A DNA stretch of 64,000 bases. Origin: Welwitschia mirabilis (Eukaryota > Gnetophyta > Gnetopsida > Welwitschiales). This document shows, one piece after another, positions 60,296-64,000 of this stretch. Below the pieces are notes generated by a model that saw only the letters and a program-made list of their open reading frames with translations, was not told where the DNA came from and searched no databases. The stretch's first letter is position 1. Each line of letters opens with the position of its first letter. The translations under genes were made by a program, and so were the position numbers. The stretch is taken from positions 247,692,734-247,756,733 of the forward strand of contig JBOZIK010000001.1 in NCBI GenBank assembly GCA_051453625.1, written 5' to 3'.

Positions 60296-60960
60296 TAGTA
60301 AGGTACATAAAGTAAGAATGGAGGAGAATTAAAGAATCCTACAAAAGTAAAGAATTTCTTAATATTAATTGGCTTCTATAGATGCTTCATTCATGATTTA
60401 TCCAAAATTATAATCCTAATTATTGATCTAATAGAATAAAAAATAGCATTTCATTTTGATGATATATGCAGATAAGCATTCCTTAATATCAAACTTTTAT
60501 TAATCTTAGCTCAAATTTCGAAGATTTAAAAAATGAACATAGAATACCTACTATTCATAAATACCTGTGAACAAGGAAAAGAAACTATTTTAATATAAGA
60601 TAGATGAGTCATTACTTATGAATATAGAAAAATTAGCAAGCATAAGCATAATTATAGAGTACATCATTTGGAATTATTACCTAGTATTCTTGTTATTAAA
60701 TTATGGAGGAATTATCTTTATAAGGTAAATTTCATCTAAAAACTAATCATAAAAGTTTAGATTTTGTTTTTACCCAAAATGCCTCTCTAAAATATAAGAT
60801 AATGGTGATAGATTGGGTTTCTAGCTGAATATGATTTTGATATTTAATACACTTTTAAAAAAGAGAACAAGGTTTCATGTTATCTTAATCACTTGTGATG
60901 CATGATGGTTTATGCAATAAATCCAAAATTAACTAAATAAATTAAATAATAAGTATCTCA
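60296..60960 (+). pseudogene. Chromovirus C: end of RT and RNase H
   Basis: Directly after element D the RT-RNase H connection of element C resumes: NPTKVKNFL, then GFYRCFIHDLSKI. RNase H blocks follow: YLLFINTCEQGKE, YEYRKISKHKHNYRVHHLELL, LWRNYL and, near 60830, EYDFDI with KENKV. Stops replace several Trp/Gln codons. The following integrase was not found in the window. Confidence 0.82.
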
Positions 60961-61010
60961 AGATGAATTATTTAAAATGTATGAGGTAATCGCATGGAAA
61001 AGAAAGAATT

Positions 61011-61508
61011 ATTGCTTTCTTATGTGATATCTAATAGATTATTAATGAAAATAGATAGATTATGTATCCTATTTACATCTAAAAATTAACATGTATATAA
61101 AGCATATTAGATTACTTTATTATAAATGAAGACACTAATTTAATCATTTTAATCAAAAAAATGTCTTTCATTCTATTTTATGTGACATGTAATTTTATGC
61201 TTTTCTTAATAATGTTTTTTGATCTTTAACCTCATTTTAGAGAACATGCATATAGATGGATCCAACAATATTCCTTTATTATGTAATCTCTAATGGATTA
61301 TTCATGAGAAAAGATAGAGTATGTATCCTATTAATATGTCAAAATTAACATTTATATCAAGTATTTTAAATCAATTTATATCAATGAAGATATTAGTTTA
61401 ACCATTGTGATCAAAAAATATTTTTTTATCCTATTTTATGTGATACGTAGTTTTGTGCTTTTCTCCATGATGTTTTTAAATATTTAGCCATATGCATAAA
61501 GATGAACC
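61011..61508. repeat. Tandem duplication, two units of about 240 bp
   Basis: 61011-61260 is repeated at 61270-61508 in the same orientation with many substitutions; shared landmarks include 'gtatcctat' and 'ctattttatgtga'. It replaces or interrupts the expected integrase of element C. Origin unknown. Confidence 0.65.
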
Positions 61509-62259
61509 TAATTTTGAGTAAGACAATGATAGTAATACACATTTGTAGTGTCAACAATAGTTGGTGGAAGAATCTTGCTCTAAAGGTCATGCGTTTAACC
61601 CTTCATAATAATTCCTAATAAATCTATAACATGAGGTTTTCAAACACTCCATTAAATACTATAAGATTAGAGATAAATCACTTTACCAAATACTCTAAGA
61701 TGAAAAAACATCAACCGCTTCACCAAATGCTAAAAGACAAAACCTTAATCATTCCATAAACTACTAAATGAAAAAGAATTTAGTCCCTTGAATTCTAGCC
61801 CTTACTATAAAAAGGCCTAAGTGTGCTACTTTATATGGAGGATATTCTTAAATAATTCATGCTTAAATATGGACCAATTTCATTATACTAAGTTCTGAGA
61901 ATAATGATTTCTATGAATTCTTTCTAAATCATTCTCTTAGGATGGATTAGCTCTTAAGAATAGCCTGACATTTTAGGTATAACTTCATGCTTTATATTTA
62001 TATATTATAGTTTTTTCTTGTTTGATTTATAAATTATTATTATTCTTATATTTAATCTTTTGATTTAAGGTGTGGATAATAACATAGTTTTAATAGTTTT
62101 GATATGTCAAAGTAATAGTAGTTAATTTGTGATGTAATTGTTTTTATAGAAATAGTGAATGTTTTACATACTTACTATACTTCTTATTATACTAACATAT
62201 ATTAATCTTTATATCATTCTTTAGTAATTTTATTAAGTCTACATGCTATTTTATAGTTT
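61509..62259. other. AT-rich stretch with a 38-bp minisatellite
   Basis: Four imperfect units of 34-39 bp ('cactttaccaaatactctaagatg' type) occur at about 61645-61780. The rest shows no coding block and no recognisable end of a known element. Confidence 0.5.
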
Positions 62260-64000
62260 CTGCTAAAGTTTGATGGTCTCTGAAAATCACATCCTACTTT
62301 TCATGCCCATACAAATATCCTATATCATATTCCATATTTGTAAACCTTATTTACTTAGATATTAAGTATATTAAGCTCTTAATTAGATGATGAGTTACTC
62401 TTCTTTAAAGGCCTTGTCAAAAAAAAATGATATTTTGAATTAATCTTAGGTTTTTTATTTTTGTCATTTACTATAAAAAACATGATATTTATCTTATAAG
62501 GATTTTATAAGAAAATCTATCCAAACATTTAGAATTAGATAATGCCATTATGAAAGGAATTAAAATCACATAATAAAATGAATAAATTGAAAATTTCAAA
62601 AGGACATAGTAATAAATTTTACATCTTATTTACTCAATTAAATATTTAGTAAATGTGATAGGCTTACTATATTATAAATATACATTTTCTTTCTTATGTT
62701 ATGTGATTAGTNNNNNNNNNNNNNNNNNNNNNNNNNNNNNNNNNNNNNNNNNNNNNNNNNNNNNNNNNNNNNNNNNNNNNNNNNNNNNNNNNNNNNNNNN
62801 NNNNNNNNNNNNNNNNNNNNNNNNNNNNNNNNNNNNNNNNNNNNNNNNNNNNNNNNNNNNNNNNNNNNNNNNNNNNNNATTTTCATAATTCATCATAAAA
62901 ATAATAGTAATTATATTAGAAGATTTTTTATTAAAAAAACATATCCAAATATATAAAATTAGATAATTCCATTATGTAAGAAATTAAAATCACATGATAA
63001 GAGTAATAGATTAAAAATATCAAGAGGACATAATAATATATCTTACATGATTATATACTCATTTAAACACTTGGTAAATGTGATAGGTATACTTTATTAT
63101 GAATAGATATTTTCTTACTTTTGTTATATGATTGATAAATTTTATAAATTATGAAATAAATGAGCATGTGAATAAGTACATGCACTCTTACTTAGAACTA
63201 AGAATGATAAATGAGTAGATTTACTTTCTATGACTTTTATCTTCTTGAGATGTGTAAGGGCACTTAGTTCAAAGCATACTCATTGTTTTATTCATTGGAA
63301 TTGAAGATTTTGTCTTATTATATCACATAACAATTTTGAGATTTGTGCATTGATTCTTTTGATGCATGTATTAAATAAATTAAACTTACTCATGAGTCTA
63401 TGGAGGATTAAGAAAGAGCTAGCATGATGAAATAATGTATGTAATTAACCTTACTAATTAAAGCAAGAAGATTAATAACCCTAATTAGATGCATGAGTCA
63501 TAAATATGATTTCTTTTTATACTCCAATGTCACTTATTACCTATCATACTTATCAATTCTAAATCATGTGATCTTATTATTTTGAGCTATGTTCCTTTGT
63601 TTATTCATATTTTAAAATCCTTTCCTCTGATGCAAGGATAAGATACTTTCACTTTTTTCATATAAGTGCATTTTCTTCTTTTATTTCCATTTCTTTAATT
63701 ATATTAATTGTGGATCTTGAATCTTAGAACTTGAAGCTAAGGACTCTTGAGCTAGGATCTTCATTAATCCTCAACTATAAATGGTTTACTAATCTTTTTA
63801 AGTAAGATCTTTGATTATGTTACCCATATGGCCTCTTTTAATATTTTAGTATAATGATATTAGATCACATTTTATGATATATCATAAGATTATGTTATTC
63901 CCTCCCATTAGCTCTTACCAAGATGTATAGAGATATGAGGGGTCTATCATGCTTGGTAATAGTGATTAGTAATGAATGATTATAGCCAAGTGATTACTTC
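62260..64000 (+). mobile_element. Third Tekay-like LTR, opposite orientation, runs off the right edge
   Basis: The reverse complement of this stretch is collinear with 19086-20340 (left Tekay LTR) and the matching part of the right LTR. For example, the end of the window corresponds to 19086-19197. Because it is inverted, it belongs to a separate, plus-strand copy whose internal region would lie beyond 64000. Its outer start near 62260 is approximate. It holds an internal duplication around the gap 62712-62878. Confidence 0.8.
62503..63135. repeat. Tandem duplication inside the third LTR, around a gap
   Basis: 62503-62711 and 62921-63135 are similar at roughly 80%, with the same landmarks ('aaaatcacat', 'taaatgtgatagg'). 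The other two LTR copies have this segment once. The divergence is too high for an assembly duplicate, so it is an old duplication in this LTR copy. Confidence 0.7.

Noticed and set aside
62655-62888. Apparent frames on both strands
   Set aside because: N-gap artefacts inside an LTR.
1-64000. Host genes, tRNA or rRNA genes
   Set aside because: I scanned for conserved coding blocks outside retrotransposon pol and for structured RNA landmarks and saw none I could support; a short or intron-rich gene could be missed by eye.

Overview
The window is plant repeat DNA with no cellular gene that I can support. It is very AT-rich and poor in CG and CAG/CTG contexts. Every recognisable protein match is to LTR-retrotransposon gag or pol, and the lineages (Ty1/copia, chromovirus and Athila/Tat-type Ty3/gypsy) are those of seed plants. 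All copies are heavily decayed: frames are full of TAG/TAA/TGA, and catalytic Asp/Glu codons have repeatedly become Asn/Lys by G-to-A change. This pattern fits old, long-methylated heterochromatin. I cannot name the species. Family calls come from reading motifs by eye.

Left part (1-16.8 kb). The window opens in the 3' tail of an Athila/Tat-type element followed by its probable LTR (about 2187-3671). Next is a minus-strand copia relic (3840-5040). A nearly complete plus-strand Ty1/copia element follows (5897-12425) with 257/255-bp LTRs, PBS, a 1.75-kb pyrimidine-rich leader, gag, protease, integrase, RT, RNase H and polypurine tract. It sits in purine-rich DNA seen on both sides (5620-5896 and 12426-13380). 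The stretch 13.4-16.8 kb is AT-rich, probably LTR-derived and unclassified.

Middle part (16.8-41.6 kb). A minus-strand chromovirus (Tekay/Del-like) has LTRs of about 3.6-3.75 kb (about 16840-20450 and 37887-41640) and a PBS at 37872-37883. Its integrase gene is split by a plus-strand Athila/Tat-type element (21387-33869; LTRs 939 and 957 bp). That inner element carries gag-pol plus a long 3' region with a tandemly duplicated antisense reading frame and a degenerate minisatellite.

Right part (41.6-64 kb). After a 91-bp tandem array (41.9-42.7 kb) lies plus-strand chromovirus C, broken into three pieces: gag-protease at 43.2-44.4 kb, RT at 49.4-50.1 kb and RNase H at 60.3-60.95 kb. The first break holds plus-strand chromovirus B (about 44.4-49.4 kb). 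The second holds minus-strand Athila-type element D (50130-60290; LTRs about 1.4 kb). The window ends in a third Tekay-like LTR in the opposite orientation (about 62260 to the right edge).

The most unusual observation is a 151-bp piece of element B's already decayed RT, carrying B's own deletion junction. It is present at about 96% identity inside the Tekay element 11 kb away, beside a 44-bp direct duplication. This looks like filler DNA from double-strand-break repair. Several assembly gaps are flanked by identical or near-identical sequence and are probably scaffolding artefacts.
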